Shown: piece after piece, positions 15,583-24,777 of the stretch
How positions within the stretch are numbered: the stretch's first letter is position 1
Layout of the letters: each line of letters starts with the position of its first letter
Origin: Eilatimonas milleporae
GTDB taxonomy: Bacteria > Pseudomonadota > Alphaproteobacteria > Sphingomonadales > Kordiimonadaceae
Assembly (NCBI RefSeq): GCF_003688555.1
Contig: NZ_REFR01000009.1
Coordinates: 310,001 to 374,000 of the forward strand
DNA length: 64,000 bases
Direction: 5' to 3'
Made by a program: the position numbers and the translations under genes
Notes under the pieces: generated by a model
Database searches by the model: none
Seen by the model: only the letters and a program-made list of their open reading frames with translations
Told to the model about the DNA's origin: nothing

Positions 15583-17424
15583 ATGACCCTTCTGGACTGG
15601 ACACTGGCCGTTTTTCTGCTGGTGCTGCTGTCGGCGGCGGCCTTTGGCGTGCCGCGCCCCGGCAGCCGCGATCCGGCACAGCGTTTCGCGGCGGGCCGCA
15701 CCATGCCCTGGTATCTTCTGGGCGGATCGCTCGCGGCGACATCCCTGTCGACGGACACGCCCCTCCTGGTGTCCGGAGCACTCTATGCGGGCGGTCTGTC
15801 CGCCAACTGGTTCTGGCTGGCCAGCGCCCCCGGCGTGCTGGCAACGCCCTTCTTCTTTGCCCGCTACTGGCGACGCTCCGGCGTTTTGACAGAGGTGGAA
15901 ATCCTGCTCCTGCGCTATGGCGAGAGACCGCCGACACAGGCATTCCGACTGGCCAAAGCCGTGACGGAGGGCGTGCTGATCAATATCCTTGTTCTGGCCT
16001 CCGTCATGTTCGCCGCCGCCCTCCTCATCGAACGGTTCATGGGACTGTCCTCCGCCCCGCTGATACAGGCGGGCCCTGTCGGCGTGTCGCCGGTCGATAT
16101 GGCCACATTCGGCCTGATCGCCATCACCGCGGGCTATACGCTGACATCGGGTTTCCGCGCGGTGATCCGGACCGATATCATGCAGTTCACGGCGGCGATC
16201 CTGGCCAGCATCCTGCTGGCGGTGTTTGCCATGCAGGCCGCCGGCGACGATTTCGGCTCGCTCAGCAAGGCGCTGGCGGCCGTGCCCGGACGGGCGGATC
16301 TGTTCAACCTGTTTCCGGCGGCCGATGCGTCCGTTCTGCTGCTCATCGCTTTCGGATGGTGGCATATCGCCCCCGGCAATGGGCTGTTCGTACAACGCCT
16401 GGTGTCGGCCAGATCGGAAAGCGATGCGACGCTGACCGTGTTCTGCTTCACCGCCCTGCATTTCATCATCAGGGCATGGCCATGGTTCATTATCGGCGCA
16501 CTGGCCCTGATCTATTTTCCCGGTCTGACCAAACCCGAGGCAGCCTATGCGCTGATGGCCGACCGGTTCATGCCGACAGGCGGCAAGGGCCTGATGGCGG
16601 CGGCACTTTGGGCCGGCTTCATGAGCACCATCGACAGCCGTCTTAACTGGGGCGCCTCCTATGTGGTCAATGACTGTTGCCAGATATTCGGCTATCGGCC
16701 CGGCCCGCGCGGCGAACGCCGGATTGAAACAGCCACCGTCCTGCTGCTGGCCGCCAGCGCCTTCTGGATCGCAAGCAGCGGCGCCGTCACCAGCATCCTC
16801 GGCATTTATCAATATGTGATGATCCTGCAGGCCGGCACGGCCTTTGCCGCCATTGCCCGGTGGTACTGGTGGCGGCTGTCCATCTGGGGGGAAATCAGCG
16901 CCCTTGTCAGCGGTATCGTGGCCGGCAACGTCATCGTCTTCATGATCGACCTGTCGAATGCCACCGAATTCGGCCTCGGCATTCTGGTCAACATGGTTGT
17001 CGGCGGAACCGTCGCGGCGTCGGTTTCATGGTTGAACACCCGAACGGGCCCGGATACGGCCTGCCGGAATTTTTACCGGCGGACACAGGTGGCAGGCCCC
17101 GGCTGGAACCGTCTGCGCGACACTGACGAAAATCCGCCCTCCGGCCTTGGGCAGACGGTTCTCTACTGGTTGTTGTCCGTGGGGCTGGTCTATGCATCGA
17201 TCACCGTCGTCGCGGCCCTGCTGTCCGGCGATACGGGACGTCTGGCGTGGTCCCTGGCCGCGCTCGCGGCCTGCGCCGGCATTCTGGTCCTGCGGCGCAC
17301 TGCCCTTGTGAAGGCCCTCGACTTTCGGGATGTGGCCGTCAAGCCGTTCAGGCCTGACGCAGAAAGGACAGCACCGGCAACGATGCCGCCCCCACCGCAA
17401 GACAGTCGGTCTTCGGATCGATAA
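15583..17424 (+). CDS. Sodium:solute symporter (SSS family)
   Basis: This 613-residue inner-membrane transporter has about 13-14 hydrophobic spans. Family features include RTMPWYLLGGSLAATSLSTDTP near residue 38, AGYTLTSGFRAVIRTDIMQF near 185, GLFVQRLVSA near 268 and AGFMSTIDSRLNWGASYVVND near 345; the last is the typical SSS segment around the sodium site. It probably imports a sugar or sugar acid with Na+. The 3' end overlaps the ROK regulator gene on the other strand by 77 bases. With the ROK repressor, phosphodiester glycosidase and TonB receptor downstream, it suggests a glycan-uptake locus. Only a weak ribosome binding site precedes the ATG. Confidence 0.9.
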   Translation: MTLLDWTLAVFLLVLLSAAAFGVPRPGSRDPAQRFAAGRTMPWYLLGGSLAATSLSTDTPLLVSGALYAGGLSANWFWLASAPGVLATPFFFARYWRRSGVLTEVEILLLRYGERPPTQAFRLAKAVTEGVLINILVLASVMFAAALLIERFMGLSSAPLIQAGPVGVSPVDMATFGLIAITAGYTLTSGFRAVIRTDIMQFTAAILASILLAVFAMQAAGDDFGSLSKALAAVPGRADLFNLFPAADASVLLLIAFGWWHIAPGNGLFVQRLVSARSESDATLTVFCFTALHFIIRAWPWFIIGALALIYFPGLTKPEAAYALMADRFMPTGGKGLMAAALWAGFMSTIDSRLNWGASYVVNDCCQIFGYRPGPRGERRIETATVLLLAASAFWIASSGAVTSILGIYQYVMILQAGTAFAAIARWYWWRLSIWGEISALVSGIVAGNVIVFMIDLSNATEFGLGILVNMVVGGTVAASVSWLNTRTGPDTACRNFYRRTQVAGPGWNRLRDTDENPPSGLGQTVLYWLLSVGLVYASITVVAALLSGDTGRLAWSLAALAACAGILVLRRTALVKALDFRDVAVKPFRPDAERTAPATMPPPPQDSRSSDR

Positions 17425-18478
17425 GGATGTCGGGTACCGGCGCATCGATGCCGGCGAAGCTTGGCCCCGTGATGACGACCCGGCGGGCCAGTGCCTCCCG
17501 GATGGAAACGGGCAGACGCCCGGCAAAGACAATGGCTCCGGGGTCGAGAAGCGCGGTGACGGCGCTGAGCGCGGGCTCCAGAACAGCCGTTGCCTGTTCC
17601 AGCCAGTCGTCAATGGCGGTATCGCCGGCCCTTAACGCCGCGTCTATCTGTGCCGCCGTCGGCGACGCGCCCCAGCGCGCCTTCAAAAACGCATCCAGGC
17701 TTTCCTCCGACGGGCGTATGGCGGCCGCGTCCACCGGCATCAGGGCGGCCAGTTCTCCCGCATTGCCCAGTCGGCCGCGCACCAGGCGGCCGTCATGCAC
17801 GAAACCGCCACCGACACCCTTTGTCATCAGGACCAGAAAAAAATCGTCCAGACCGGTGGCGACGCCACTCAGCGCCTGTCCGACCGCTGCGACGGACCCA
17901 TCATTCTCCACCGTGACCGACATGTTGAATTCATCTTCAAACACCTGTCGCAGATCCGTCGCCCGCCACCCTTCGGGATCGTTACGCGAGACGACGCGGG
18001 CCGCCCCGCCGTCGAAGAAAAAACCGGACACGGAAATCCCCAAACCCAGCACAACGGATTCGTCCGGAACCTGAGGGATGGCATCGGACAGCATTTTCGC
18101 CGCCGCCGCCACCGCGTCGCCGGCCGCGTTGAACCGGCCGCGACGGCGCAGGCGAAAAATTTCCTCTCCACCCATTTCCATGGCAATACAGGTGATCCGG
18201 TCATGTTCGAACACAAGACCGAAAGAAATAAAACGTCCCGGCGCAATCGACAGCAGGATGGCCGGCTGTCCCCGCCCGCCAAAGCGGCGTTCGCCCTCAA
18301 CCACATATCCACGGTCGAGAAGATCCTTGGTGATCCGGGTCAGGGACTGCGTCGACAGACCCGTTGCCCTGGCCAGGTCCACACGGCTGGCCGTTCCGGC
18401 CCGGTGGATTTCCCGCATGACCGCCACATGGCTGGGTAAAAATGCTGTTTTCGACAAAGGTTCCAAAATACAATCCAC
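17348..18478 (-). CDS. ROK-family transcriptional repressor without kinase/zinc residues
   Basis: The 376-residue product starts at GTG 18478. The N-terminal helix-turn-helix (RVDLARATGLSTQSLTRITK, about residues 32-51) and wing with GGRGQPAILL are NagC/Mlc/XylR-like. The ROK sugar-binding domain follows, with VLGLGISVSGFF, VENDGSVAAVGQAL and GVGGGFVHDGRLVRG. The signature region reads GRLGNAGELAALMP: the catalytic or structural His and the following CxCGxxGC zinc site of classical ROK proteins are absent. It is therefore a pure sensor-repressor, probably for the neighbouring symporter, glycosidase and receptor genes. It is divergent from the glycosidase gene. Confidence 0.88.
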   Translation of the reverse strand: MDCILEPLSKTAFLPSHVAVMREIHRAGTASRVDLARATGLSTQSLTRITKDLLDRGYVVEGERRFGGRGQPAILLSIAPGRFISFGLVFEHDRITCIAMEMGGEEIFRLRRRGRFNAAGDAVAAAAKMLSDAIPQVPDESVVLGLGISVSGFFFDGGAARVVSRNDPEGWRATDLRQVFEDEFNMSVTVENDGSVAAVGQALSGVATGLDDFFLVLMTKGVGGGFVHDGRLVRGRLGNAGELAALMPVDAAAIRPSEESLDAFLKARWGASPTAAQIDAALRAGDTAIDDWLEQATAVLEPALSAVTALLDPGAIVFAGRLPVSIREALARRVVITGPSFAGIDAPVPDILIDPKTDCLAVGAASLPVLSFLRQA

Positions 18479-18574
18479 AAACTGGCCGATACGGCAAGTG
18501 GCACAGATCGCCCGGCACGAACCACCCCCTCAAATGCATGCCGCTGCGTGGAAATTCATATTAAACTCCGCAAT

Positions 18575-18628
18575 GTGATTTACAATCGCAATTTAACAGT
18601 TTAATTCCCTTAACAAGATTTAATTGGT
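18575..18628. promoter_or_regulatory. AT-rich divergent promoter with receptor-like operator half-sites
   Basis: Between the ROK gene and the glycosidase gene, GATTTAATTGGT (18617-18628) matches exactly 12 bases of the large inverted repeat upstream of the TonB receptor (20682-20693). GTGATTTA (18575-18582) also matches the start of that repeat's right arm. A shared regulator, most simply the adjacent ROK protein, is inferred. Confidence 0.5.
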
Positions 18629-18670
18629 CGGCAGCGGCCATCCGCCTTTTGTGACTTGGGGTTTCAGGGC

Positions 18671-20467
18671 ATGCGGACACTGATGGGCATTCTGGGGCGA
18701 GACAAAACCCTTCCTGCGGCAAACGGCCCTTTGCCATGCCTGTCGGACCGTTGCCGGACGGCGTCATACAGGGCAGCGGCCTGTCGGGCCGCGCTTCGGG
18801 ATATCGTCATTCTGACGGCGAACACCGCTGCGGCAGTCCGGGCTGTCATGTTTCAGGCCGCAGCGGTCTTTAGCGTCACGGTCTGGGCCGCATCACTGCC
18901 GGCTCATGCCGATGACACACACACGTCCGGCACACCGGCACCGGTTTTCAATCTCCCGCTGGGGCTGCCGACGCTCTTGGAAACACGAACCACCGAAACC
19001 CTGGCCCCGGGCCTGAGACATCACAGAATTGTACGCCGACCGCATACTAACGGGGCATCGGGAAAAGACCCGGATTACACACATGAGAATTGTACGCATG
19101 CCTGGGCCGCCGCATCGCCCGTGCTGCACACGGCCACGGATGAAAGAACGGCGCTGGCCTGTGTACCCGGCCACTTTCCGGCCACGGATATCCGCCGTTT
19201 CCTGACCCCCGGCGATCCCGGCCGCTCCTATGGCATCGTCTATGCCGGCACCTTTGAAACGCGGGACGTGGCCCTGGCCGCCATTGCCCGCGCCCCCCTC
19301 GCGGGCTGCGGTTTCAGTGCCATCCATACGGCATTGACCCCTCATCATGCCATGGGTCCCTGGGTGGTGAATGTGCTGGAGGTAGACCCGCGGCATTTCC
19401 GGGGCCGCCTTGTCAGTGCCCTTGCCGGAAAAACGGTGGCAGGCCCCGCCCCTGTCACCGCGATCGCGGCGGACCGGCGGGCACTGGCGGCTGTGAACGG
19501 GGGATTTTTCGTCACATCCGAAGAGGATGGCGTCATCGGCGAGCCCGCGGGACTGTCCATCGTTGACAGCCGTGTCCTCAGCGAGGCCACGGCCAACCGG
19601 CCGGCCCTGGGCATCCGCAACACCCCCCGGCTGCAGGCCGCCATCGCCGTGGCATCGGCGGAACCGGTTCTGCACTGGGGAGACGGGCGCGAAAGCCCCA
19701 TAGACGGCATCAACCGCCATCCCGGCATCATACGGAACTGTGGAAACAGGGGCGACCGGGAGGGCCGCATGCCGGCCCACGACAAAACCTGCCGCGACGA
19801 TGACGAGATCATTGTGCTGACCCACGATGCCGGTTTTGACGTTCCCAACGGTCAGGACCACCGCCTGCTGATCGGCGCCGATGGACGGCTGGCCCCGGCA
19901 GCGCCCCCCGCCCCCGGTGAACTGCTGGTTATCGCCACAGGCCGCCACGCTGCGGAAGTACGCGCGCTGGCCGCCGCCAACGATCGCGCGGTCATCAACA
20001 CCGACGCCCTCCTCGGCGATATATTCCCAGACCTGTGGACCGCCCCCGCAAATCGTGGCGCGGGCAGCCTTTATGCCGTCGGCGGCGGGCCGTTGCTTCT
20101 GAAGAATGGCATGCGCGTCCACCATGAAGGTATCGAAGGCTGGCATATGGATGCGGACATGCCGGCTGAACGGGCAATGCTCGTCCATCGCTGGTTCAAT
20201 ATCCGGACACCGCGCACGGCAGCCGGCATAACCCGCGACGGACGACTGCTTCTGGTGACGGTGGATGGCCGCCAGCCCGGGCACAGTGTCGGCGCCACGA
20301 TCCCCGAAATACGCGGCATGATGAAAGCCCTCGGCGCTGTAGACGCGATCAATCTGGATGGCGGCGGATCAACGGCCATGGTGATTGGCGATACACTGGT
20401 GACACGCCCCTCCGACAGCGACGGCGAACGCCCCGTGGGCGAGGCTCTGCTGCTGCTGCCCCGCTGA
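18671..20467 (+). CDS. Exported phosphodiester glycosidase (NAGPA domain)
   Basis: The C-terminal domain carries the hallmark of the phosphodiester glycosidase (NAGPA) family: a VNGGFFV segment near residue 280 for the 18671 start, RTAAGITRDGRLLLVTVDGR, and NLDGGGSTAMV close to the end. The eukaryotic relative removes GlcNAc from GlcNAc-phosphate-mannose; bacterial members act on phosphodiester-linked glycans. A good signal peptide (MFQAAAVFSVTVWAASLPAHA) begins only at ATG 18848, so the true start may be there (539 residues); ATG 18671 has GGGGTTTCAGGG before it but would put 59 residues ahead of the signal. The N-terminal region also has paired cysteines. It lies between the ROK and TonB-receptor genes. 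Confidence 0.85.
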   Translation: MRTLMGILGRDKTLPAANGPLPCLSDRCRTASYRAAACRAALRDIVILTANTAAAVRAVMFQAAAVFSVTVWAASLPAHADDTHTSGTPAPVFNLPLGLPTLLETRTTETLAPGLRHHRIVRRPHTNGASGKDPDYTHENCTHAWAAASPVLHTATDERTALACVPGHFPATDIRRFLTPGDPGRSYGIVYAGTFETRDVALAAIARAPLAGCGFSAIHTALTPHHAMGPWVVNVLEVDPRHFRGRLVSALAGKTVAGPAPVTAIAADRRALAAVNGGFFVTSEEDGVIGEPAGLSIVDSRVLSEATANRPALGIRNTPRLQAAIAVASAEPVLHWGDGRESPIDGINRHPGIIRNCGNRGDREGRMPAHDKTCRDDDEIIVLTHDAGFDVPNGQDHRLLIGADGRLAPAAPPAPGELLVIATGRHAAEVRALAAANDRAVINTDALLGDIFPDLWTAPANRGAGSLYAVGGGPLLLKNGMRVHHEGIEGWHMDADMPAERAMLVHRWFNIRTPRTAAGITRDGRLLLVTVDGRQPGHSVGATIPEIRGMMKALGAVDAINLDGGGSTAMVIGDTLVTRPSDSDGERPVGEALLLLPR

Positions 20468-20657
20468 TACCCGCTTCTTGACCCCCAGGCCACAGCCCTG
20501 CTTCTGATCTCTGTCCACACCCAGCATGTCCCTGTCCCGAACCTCCTCGTTTCACTGGGCACAGGCGCTTTTCACCTGTGATTTTAAAGGGTTCCGCATG
20601 TCAGGAAAGACTGTCGCCGAAATTCTATGAATCCGTCACGAAGCTGTAGCATTCATT

Positions 20658-20697
20658 GATTACCAATTAATCACGCGCCGTGATTTAATTGGTAATC
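20658..20697. promoter_or_regulatory. Large inverted repeat upstream of the TonB receptor
   Basis: GATTACCAATTAATCAC (20658-20674) and GTGATTTAATTGGTAATC (20680-20697) are complementary except for one extra T, around a GCGCC spacer. It lies about 95 bases before the receptor start. This is a probable operator; part of it recurs upstream of the glycosidase. Confidence 0.7.
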
Positions 20698-20792
20698 CAC
20701 TTTAAATCCAGTATCCGCCACCATGGGCAGGCTGTCCCATTGCGGCGAAAGGCGCGGGGGGATAGTGGGCATTACAGCCAAAGGGCAGTCAT

Positions 20793-23495
20793 ATGAACAT
20801 GAATATGAGAGCGGTCCGGCGATCCGCTTTGTACGCCGGGGCATCGGCACTTGTCTTTGCCGCGATGCCGGCCAAGGGCCAGGACGGCACGAACGATACG
20901 GATACCGTGGACGAAATCGTCGTCACCGGTGTAAGGGCCAGCATTCTTGAATCGCTATCGCAGAAACGCAATGAGACAGGCTTTGCCGATGCCATCAACG
21001 CCGAGGACATCGGCAAGTTTCCTGATCTGAACCTGTCCGAGTCCCTGCAACGTATTCCCGGCGTCACACTGGACCGTAACGCTGTCGGCGATGGTCAGGC
21101 CATCAATCTGCGCGGCCTGGGACCGGAATTCACACGGGTTGAAATCAACGGCATGTCCGGTACGTCCAACGGCACCGGCGGACGTTTCGGCAACAGCACC
21201 GGCAGCCGGGGCTTCAATTTTGAAATTCTGGCCTCGGAACTGTTCTCGAACGCCAAAGTTCTCAAATCAAACAATGCCAGTCAGGAGGAAGGCGGCCTTG
21301 CCGGCGTGGTTGAACTGGAAACGCCGAAAGCCCTGGACTCCGACGGTTTCAGGCTGTCGGCCCTTGGTCTTGGCAATTACAGCGAGATCAGCGAACAGGT
21401 CGACCCGCGCGGTGCCCTGCTGATCAGCAACAACTGGAACGACACATTCGGCATTTCGGCGTCGGTCTCCTTCTCGGATGTGCGCTTTCGCTCCGATACG
21501 GCGGAAGGCGGCAGCTTCCGTCCCTTCGCCCGCGCCAACACCGGCGAGCCGGCGCAGGATGACGTCCGCGCCGCCTTCAATCCGAACGGCACGCGCCTTT
21601 ATCATTTCGATGAAGACCGGCAGACGGTCGGCGCCACACTGGGCCTTCAGTGGCGCCCCACCGACACATTCGAGATAACGGTCGACGGCCTGTATGGCAC
21701 GCTGGACAGCGAACGCATCATCACCCGGGACGATATGCCGATCGAAAGCGGCGCGGGGGTGCCCAGCAACGTCACGATCCAGGACGGTGTCATCACGTCG
21801 GGCACCTTTACCGGCATTCAGAAACGCGTCGGCACCAACTATCTGGAGACCGACGAGGAACTTTTCCAGATTGTCGGGCGTGCCGACTGGACGCCGACAG
21901 CCAATTGGCGCATTTCCCCCTTCATCGGCTATTCCAGCCGCGAGGCGGACCGGATTTTCGATCTCTATTCCTTCCGCTATGCCGAAAACGGTGTCTTCGA
22001 CATCGGCACGGTCAATTATGACATTCGCGGCGACTTTGTCGACTTCGGCTCCGATGTCACGGATTTCGGCGGCAGTCCGGAAAATTTCCTGTTCAATGTC
22101 TTTATCCTGCGGCCGTCCAACGACAAGGATACGGAACTGAACACCAAGCTTGACCTCGAACACACCTTCACCGACGGCACGCTGAGAAGCGTCCAGTTCG
22201 GCATCCGTTACGCCGACAGGGAAAAAGACCGGATCCTGACACAGGAACGTCTGCAGCGCACCGCCGGTACCGACATCACGGTCCCGCCGTCATTGGCCGC
22301 GGTCTCTGAACTGGTGGATTATCGTGTCCGTGGCAACGACCCGAACGTCCCGACGCAGATCCTGTCCGTCAATCCCGATCTGGTACGCGACGTTTTCTAT
22401 CCGGGCGGTCAGGCGGTGGACGGTACCTTCATCCGGCCGCTGCCGGGCTTCGGCGCGCAGCAGTCCTACAGCATCAGCGAGGAAACCTTCAACGCCTATG
22501 TCCAGGCCAATTTCGACCTGGAACGGGCCGCCCTTGATGTGGGCCTGCGCCTTGTTCACACCGACCAGACATCAAACGGCAATACGGTGGCCAATATCTT
22601 TCAGTCGACGGAACAGATTACGCCGATTTCCGTCTCCAAAAGCTATACCGAATATCTGCCCAGCGCCAATCTGCGCTATGACCTGACGGATGAACTGGTC
22701 TTCCGTGCCGCCTACAACAAGACCCTGACCCGGCCCAGCCTGGACCAGCTGGCGCCGTCGGAAACGGTGGCCGGCATTGACGAAGGCGGCGGCACCGGTA
22801 CGCGCGGCAACCCCGAACTGGACCCGTTCACCGCCGACAATTTCGATATCGGACTGGAATGGTACTTCGCCGAGGAAGGATTGCTCGCGGCCACGGTCTT
22901 CTACAAGGATATCGACGGCTTCATCGATACGGAAACCTTCACCGAGGACCGGACCTTCCCGCGTCAGGCCGACGGCGTGCTGGTGACCGGACCGATCCTG
23001 TTCACACAACCGGTCAACGGCGTCGCCGCGGAGATCACCGGCCTTGAGATCGCGGCGCAGGCACGCTTTACCTTTCTGCCTGGGGCCCTGGCCAATTTCG
23101 GCGGGATCGTCAATTACACCTTCACGGACAGCAGCGCCGATTTCGCGGCGGAAGACGATGTGCGCAGCCAGGGACTGCCCGGCCTGTCAGAGAACAGCTT
23201 CAACGCCGTTCTGTATTATGATGACGGCCGGCTGGACGCCCGTCTGGCCTATGCCTGGCGCGACCGCTATCTGGCCCAGTTCGCCGACGATTTCGGTGTG
23301 CCGCGCTTCACGGATGCCTTCGGTCAGTTGGACCTCAGCGCCAGCTATCGGATCACCGACCGGCTGATCGTTCAGCTTCAGGCCCTCAATCTGACCAGGG
23401 AACAGTTCGTCAACCAGTCCACCGACCGCTTCCTGCCCTACGGCGTCGCCGAACTGGACCGGCGTTTCCTGTTTGGACTGCGCTACACATTTTAA
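20793..23495 (+). CDS. TonB-dependent receptor (Xanthomonas/Caulobacter glycan type)
   Basis: The 900-residue outer-membrane protein has a signal peptide ending at AKGQ, a TonB box (DEIVVTG, about residues 40-46), the family segment DAINAEDIGKFPDLNLSESL, and a plug with INLRGLGPEFTRVEINGM. A 22-strand barrel follows, ending in LFGLRYTF with the terminal Phe needed for insertion. The wording of the plug matches the receptor group overrepresented in Xanthomonas and Caulobacter, which mainly imports plant or algal oligosaccharides. AAGGG precedes the ATG by seven bases. A large inverted repeat upstream and a strong terminator downstream show it is a single transcription unit, presumably controlled with the glycosidase. 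Confidence 0.93.
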   Translation: MNMNMRAVRRSALYAGASALVFAAMPAKGQDGTNDTDTVDEIVVTGVRASILESLSQKRNETGFADAINAEDIGKFPDLNLSESLQRIPGVTLDRNAVGDGQAINLRGLGPEFTRVEINGMSGTSNGTGGRFGNSTGSRGFNFEILASELFSNAKVLKSNNASQEEGGLAGVVELETPKALDSDGFRLSALGLGNYSEISEQVDPRGALLISNNWNDTFGISASVSFSDVRFRSDTAEGGSFRPFARANTGEPAQDDVRAAFNPNGTRLYHFDEDRQTVGATLGLQWRPTDTFEITVDGLYGTLDSERIITRDDMPIESGAGVPSNVTIQDGVITSGTFTGIQKRVGTNYLETDEELFQIVGRADWTPTANWRISPFIGYSSREADRIFDLYSFRYAENGVFDIGTVNYDIRGDFVDFGSDVTDFGGSPENFLFNVFILRPSNDKDTELNTKLDLEHTFTDGTLRSVQFGIRYADREKDRILTQERLQRTAGTDITVPPSLAAVSELVDYRVRGNDPNVPTQILSVNPDLVRDVFYPGGQAVDGTFIRPLPGFGAQQSYSISEETFNAYVQANFDLERAALDVGLRLVHTDQTSNGNTVANIFQSTEQITPISVSKSYTEYLPSANLRYDLTDELVFRAAYNKTLTRPSLDQLAPSETVAGIDEGGGTGTRGNPELDPFTADNFDIGLEWYFAEEGLLAATVFYKDIDGFIDTETFTEDRTFPRQADGVLVTGPILFTQPVNGVAAEITGLEIAAQARFTFLPGALANFGGIVNYTFTDSSADFAAEDDVRSQGLPGLSENSFNAVLYYDDGRLDARLAYAWRDRYLAQFADDFGVPRFTDAFGQLDLSASYRITDRLIVQLQALNLTREQFVNQSTDRFLPYGVAELDRRFLFGLRYTF

Positions 23496-23528
23496 GGGGC
23501 AGGCACTTTACATTTCCCGCAGCCCGCA

Positions 23529-23566
23529 GGAGGGGGGCGCAGCCTGTGCGCGCCCCTCCATTTTTT
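23529..23566 (+). terminator. Intrinsic terminator of the TonB receptor
   Basis: A 13-bp stem with one mismatch (arms GGAGGGGGGCGCA and TGCGCGCCCCTCC) is followed by ATTTTTT, 33 bases after the stop codon. Confidence 0.9.
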
Positions 23567-23664
23567 AGCCGTTTACACAGCAAGAAAGGAGCCCGCCACT
23601 CAGGGGACGACCGGGTCGGAGCCACCTATTGGGTGTTACATCCGGGCCTTATCCGGCGGGTTAT

Positions 23665-24450
23665 TCATCTGGGGGCATAAACGGCCAGATAATCGGGCAT
23701 GTTGGCTTCCAGGCGGGCAATGCGTTTGTCATCCGTCGGATGGGTGGACAAAAAGGCGGGCGGGCCGCCATTGCCGTCCTTCATGGTCTGCATACGCCGC
23801 CAGAGATCAACGGCACGGCGCGGATCGTAACCGGCCTTGGCCATGTATATCGTACCGACATGATCGGCTTCCAGTTCCATCGCACGGCCATGCGGCAACA
23901 TGACAAAACCCTGTGCCGCCAGCGTGCCGAGCGTCATGGCCAACTGGGTCGACTGGCCGTCCCCGGTGGCGGCACCCACCGCGAGACCGGCGGCGGCCAG
24001 AACCGTATTGGTCAACTGGCCCCGGCTGACCTGCTCGGCCCCGTGCCGCAGCACCGCATGGGCGATTTCATGTCCGATGACGGCGGCCAGCATGTCGTCC
24101 TCGGGGAAGGTGTCGACCATTTTCTTGTAGATGGCCACCTTGCCCCCCGGCAATGCCCAGGCATTCAGTACCGGCTCGTCGATGACGACGAATTCCCAGT
24201 TGAAATCGGGCCGGTCGGATATGGCGGCGATGCGGGCACCAATGCGTTGTACCCGCCGTGCGTCCGGGCCGGTGGTGCGCACGGGTGCTTCCGACTTGAC
24301 CTGATTCATCGCCTCCAGCCCCAGGGCATCATCCTGCGCCGGGGGAATGGTGATGAACTGCGAACGCCCCGTCACTTCATTCGTGGTCACGCAGGCCGCT
24401 GCCAGCCACGCCATGATCCCGACAAGAGCAAAGCGTTTCACCATCATCAT
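23665..24450 (-). CDS. Periplasmic M48-family metalloprotease lipoprotein
   Basis: The start is the first of three ATG-type codons at 24450, with GGAGA seven bases upstream; the longer frame to 24567 would bury the signal peptide. The 261-residue product has a lipoprotein signal (LVGIMAWLAAAC, Cys about 20). The catalytic zinc motif HEIAHAVLRH lies near residue 128, and the third ligand is in AMELEADHVG. STHPTDDKRIARLEANMP is a typical C-terminal helix. Relatives (LoiP, BepA, YcaL) degrade misassembled outer-membrane proteins; this protein lacks the TPR domain of BepA and is closest in layout to LoiP. It is convergent with the receptor gene. Confidence 0.9.
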   Translation of the reverse strand: MMMVKRFALVGIMAWLAAACVTTNEVTGRSQFITIPPAQDDALGLEAMNQVKSEAPVRTTGPDARRVQRIGARIAAISDRPDFNWEFVVIDEPVLNAWALPGGKVAIYKKMVDTFPEDDMLAAVIGHEIAHAVLRHGAEQVSRGQLTNTVLAAAGLAVGAATGDGQSTQLAMTLGTLAAQGFVMLPHGRAMELEADHVGTIYMAKAGYDPRRAVDLWRRMQTMKDGNGGPPAFLSTHPTDDKRIARLEANMPDYLAVYAPR

Positions 24451-24591
24451 TGCGTCGTCTCCCTGTATGTCCCGCGCCCCTGCTCCGGCCATATCGGAGC
24501 GAATGACAAACCACAGCCTAAACAAAAAACCGGCGCCCCGAAAGCGGGACGCCGGTTTCAATATCAATCAGCCGCGACAGGCGGCAGGACG

Positions 24592-24777
24592 TCAGTAATC
24601 GCCCTTGGGCTCAACCACCTGACGGCCACGGTACATACCGGTTTTCAGGTCCACATGGTGGCGCAGCTTGTATTCGCCGGTGTGGCTGTCTTCCTGATAA
24701 TTCACGGACTGCAGTGCATCGTGCGACCGGCGCATGTTGCGGCGGGACCGCGTGACTTTCCGCTTGGGTACTGCCAT
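24592..24777 (-). CDS. rpmF: 50S ribosomal protein L32
   Basis: This 61-residue basic protein starts [20 protein letters not shown], the standard start of L32, and continues with [21 protein letters not shown], as in alphaproteobacterial members. It has no zinc-binding cysteines, so it is the C-minus form. ATG 24777 has AAGGA seven bases upstream. It stands alone, divergent from the M14 peptidase gene, and not beside plsX/fabH as in gamma-proteobacteria; solitary rpmF is usual in alphaproteobacteria. Confidence 0.97.
   Translation of the reverse strand: MAVPKRKVTRSRRNMRRSHDALQSVNYQEDSHTGEYKLRHHVDLKTGMYRGRQVVEPKGDY

Noticed and set aside
14929-16812. 627-codon minus-strand open frame
   Set aside because: It covers the HxlR gene and half of the symporter gene antisense. 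Its translation is polar low-complexity sequence with no recognisable motif.
18893-20284. 463-codon minus-strand open frame
   Set aside because: It is the antisense shadow of the phosphodiester glycosidase gene, which has clear family motifs on the plus strand.
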